Notes under the pieces: generated by a model
What the model was told of the DNA's origin: nothing
What the model saw: the letters and a program-made list of their open reading frames with translations, nothing else
Databases searched by the model: none
Assembly (NCBI GenBank): GCA_023433305.1
Contig: JAEZCZ010000127.1
Coordinates: 1-7,887, forward strand
Length of the DNA stretch: 7,887 bases
Direction: 5' to 3'
Source of the DNA: Pseudomonadota bacterium
GTDB taxonomy: Bacteria; Pseudomonadota; Alphaproteobacteria; Sphingomonadales; Sphingomonadaceae
Shown here: positions 5,606-7,887 of the stretch, piece after piece
Layout: each line of letters opens with the position of its first letter
Position numbering within the stretch: the stretch's first letter is position 1
Translations under genes and position numbers: made by a program

Positions 5606-6117
5606 TCGGCTTCGGGCCCGGGCTTGGTCTTTTCGAGGAACAGCGAGCGACCCTGGGCGTCGCGCGCCTCGAGCGTGTCGATCAGGCGGGTGAGGGTCGC
5701 CTCCAATTGCGCGATCTCATCACACTCCATCCCGGAGAAGAGATAGTCGGCCACCTTCTCGCTCTGCGGCCGCATGATCTCGTAGAGCCGCTGGCCTTCC
5801 GCGGTGAGCGTGAGCCATTTGCGCCGCCGGTTCGTGTCGTCGCGGACGACCTCGATCCGGCCGTTCCGCTGCAACATCGCGACCGCGCGGCTGACGCTCA
5901 TGACGTTGACGCCGGTGAGCTCGGCCAGCTCGTGGCTCGCGGTGCGGCCCAGCGCGCCGATCGTCATCAGCAGGCGGAACTCGTTCAGGCTGATCTTGTA
6001 GCGGTGCGCGAGATGGGTCGAAAACGGCGCCATGAGCCGGTTGGTCAGCTTGAGCAGCTGGTGCAGCATCGCGACCTTGTCGCTGCCCTGCGTCTTGCGT
6101 TCGGTACGTCCGTGCAC
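5602..6117 (-). CDS. MarR-family transcriptional regulator
   Basis: A 171-residue winged-helix regulator from the preferred GTG at 6117. A long N-terminal dimerisation helix (about 14-38) precedes the winged helix-turn-helix: E46-F-R-L-L-M-T-I-G, helix H62-E-L-A-E-L-T, recognition helix V70-N-V-M-S-V-S-R-A-V-A-M-L, and the wing R92-D-D-T-N-R-R-R-K-W-L-T-L-T-A-E-G, typical of MarR. The C-terminal helices (about 109-155) complete the dimer interface. The frame is open to an ATG at 6186, but those extra 23 residues do not look like MarR and the candidate -10 box TATAAT lies inside them. GTG 6117 has AAAGGGG 9 nt upstream; ATG 6069 is a second choice (155 residues). MarR proteins usually repress nearby catabolic genes and release DNA on binding a phenolic or CoA-ester ligand. 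Likely targets are the two TAAC-N4-GTTA sites. Confidence 0.92.
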   Translation of the reverse strand: MHGRTERKTQGSDKVAMLHQLLKLTNRLMAPFSTHLAHRYKISLNEFRLLMTIGALGRTASHELAELTGVNVMSVSRAVAMLQRNGRIEVVRDDTNRRRKWLTLTAEGQRLYEIMRPQSEKVADYLFSGMECDEIAQLEATLTRLIDTLEARDAQGRSLFLEKTKPGPEAE

Positions 6118-6134
6118 CCGGTTCCACCCCTTTG

Positions 6135-6153
6135 AGCCGGCGCAAAGCCGGCT
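6135..6153. promoter_or_regulatory. Inverted repeat in the marR leader
   Basis: AGCCGGC (6135-6141), spacer GCAAA, GCCGGCT (6147-6153): a perfect 7-bp inverted repeat. In marR mRNA starting near 6160 it would form a hairpin at the 5' end, 18 nt before the GTG and just before the AAAGGGG ribosome site. It could stabilise the message or be a second protein-binding site. Function is not shown. Confidence 0.35.
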
Positions 6154-6166
6154 GCCCTTCCCTTCG

Positions 6167-6172
6167 ATTATA
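6167..6172 (-). promoter_or_regulatory. Candidate -10 box of the marR operon
   Basis: TATAAT, a perfect -10 consensus, on the minus strand in an otherwise GC-rich segment. The -35 region 17 bp upstream (CGTGGC, 6195-6190) is poor, so activity may depend on other features. It would start transcription near 6160, ruling out a marR start at 6186. The same AT island offers TATAAC (6169-6174) or TAGCAT (6181-6186) as plus-strand -10 boxes for the carotenoid oxygenase. Confidence 0.45.
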
Positions 6173-6182
6173 ACACCCGTTA
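6171..6182. promoter_or_regulatory. Candidate MarR operator, site 2 (TAAC-N4-GTTA palindrome)
   Basis: TAAC ACCC GTTA on the plus strand, in the 36-105 bp gap between marR (depending on its start) and the divergent carotenoid oxygenase gene. It overlaps the TATAAT -10 of marR and the AT-rich plus-strand promoter region, so a bound dimer would block both. It matches site 1 (2812-2823, minus reading TAAC GACC GTTA) at 10 of 12 positions. Autoregulation from the divergent promoter is the normal arrangement for MarR proteins. Confidence 0.5.
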
Positions 6183-6222
6183 GCATTTCGCCACGACGGA
6201 ATCACCCGGGACAGAGGATGCC

Positions 6223-7747
<1,525 letters not shown>

Positions 7748-7791
7748 AGCTGGCTGCCCACGACTGCCTGGTGCCTCCGTCCCGAGGGCAA

Positions 7792-7820
7792 TTCACATCT
7801 CCCTCCCAGTCAGGCATACT
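7792..7820 (+). promoter_or_regulatory. Candidate promoter of the last gene
   Basis: TTCACA (7792-7797, 5 of 6 to TTGACA) and CATACT (7815-7820, 4 of 6 to TATAAT) are separated by 17 bp, with transcription expected near 7827 and the ATG at 7846. This would make the last gene a separate transcription unit from the carotenoid oxygenase, and it has no TAAC-N4-GTTA site. Confidence 0.5.
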
Positions 7821-7845
7821 CCCGCCAAAATACAGGGAGAGTGCC

Positions 7846-7887
7846 ATGAAGTTCTCGCGCATCGCGGCCGTGCTGGCTGCGCCCTTG
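7846..7887 (+). CDS. N-terminal fragment of a probable secreted or envelope protein
   Basis: The first 14 codons read MKFSRIAAVLAAPL before the window ends: two basic residues followed by a small/hydrophobic stretch, the start of a Sec signal peptide. GGGAG (7835-7839) lies 6 nt before the ATG and a plausible promoter lies upstream. Too little is visible to name a family. Confidence 0.7.
   Translation, partial: MKFSRIAAVLAAPL

Overview
The window is GC-rich (about two thirds G+C by eye) with dense, tightly packed genes. Protein content points to a sphingomonad-type alphaproteobacterium (Novosphingobium/Sphingobium-like): a lignostilbene-dioxygenase-like carotenoid oxygenase, a vanillyl-alcohol-oxidase/4-cresol-dehydrogenase-type flavoprotein with its own cytochrome c, an aromatic-acid MFS transporter, NTF2-like proteins and a MarR regulator. 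Genus is inference from gene content, not from a marker gene.

Layout. Positions 1-2779 hold a minus-strand operon, in transcription order: an HSD10-like short-chain dehydrogenase (2779-2024), the FAD flavoprotein (1984-437), a c-type cytochrome (440-63) and the start of a Tat-exported protein (66-1, cut by the window edge). The last three are joined by 4-bp start/stop overlaps. Diverging from it on the plus strand are a two-lobed NTF2-like protein of unknown function (2910-3764) and an AAHS-type MFS transporter (3817-5025), which is preceded by a 16-codon leader ORF and a strong hairpin. A 94-bp dispersed-type palindrome separates the transporter from a convergent minus-strand pair: a MarR regulator (6117-5602) and a small NTF2/SnoaL-like probable lyase (5605-5174), also joined by a 4-bp overlap. 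Diverging from marR is the carotenoid oxygenase (6223-7716). Its stop codon sits in a heptanucleotide tandem repeat, and a new plus-strand gene with a secretion-type N terminus starts at 7846.

How it may work together (inference). The set fits catabolism of a phenolic dimer or alkylphenol from lignin. The periplasmic flavocytochrome pair would oxidise a para-alkylphenol position, the SDR would oxidise an alcohol, the small NTF2-fold enzyme would carry out a cofactor-free lyase or dehydration step giving a stilbene-like product, and the iron oxygenase would split its C=C bond to aromatic aldehydes. The transporter would import acids or intermediates. Two near-identical TAAC-N4-GTTA palindromes, one in each divergent promoter region (2812-2823 and 6171-6182), suggest that the MarR protein controls both halves as one regulon. 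The most unusual points are the shared operator, the apparent absence of both known covalent-FAD attachment residues in the flavoprotein, the substitution of one substrate-binding residue in the carotenoid oxygenase, and the micro-ORF junctions upstream of the transporter and of the flavoprotein.
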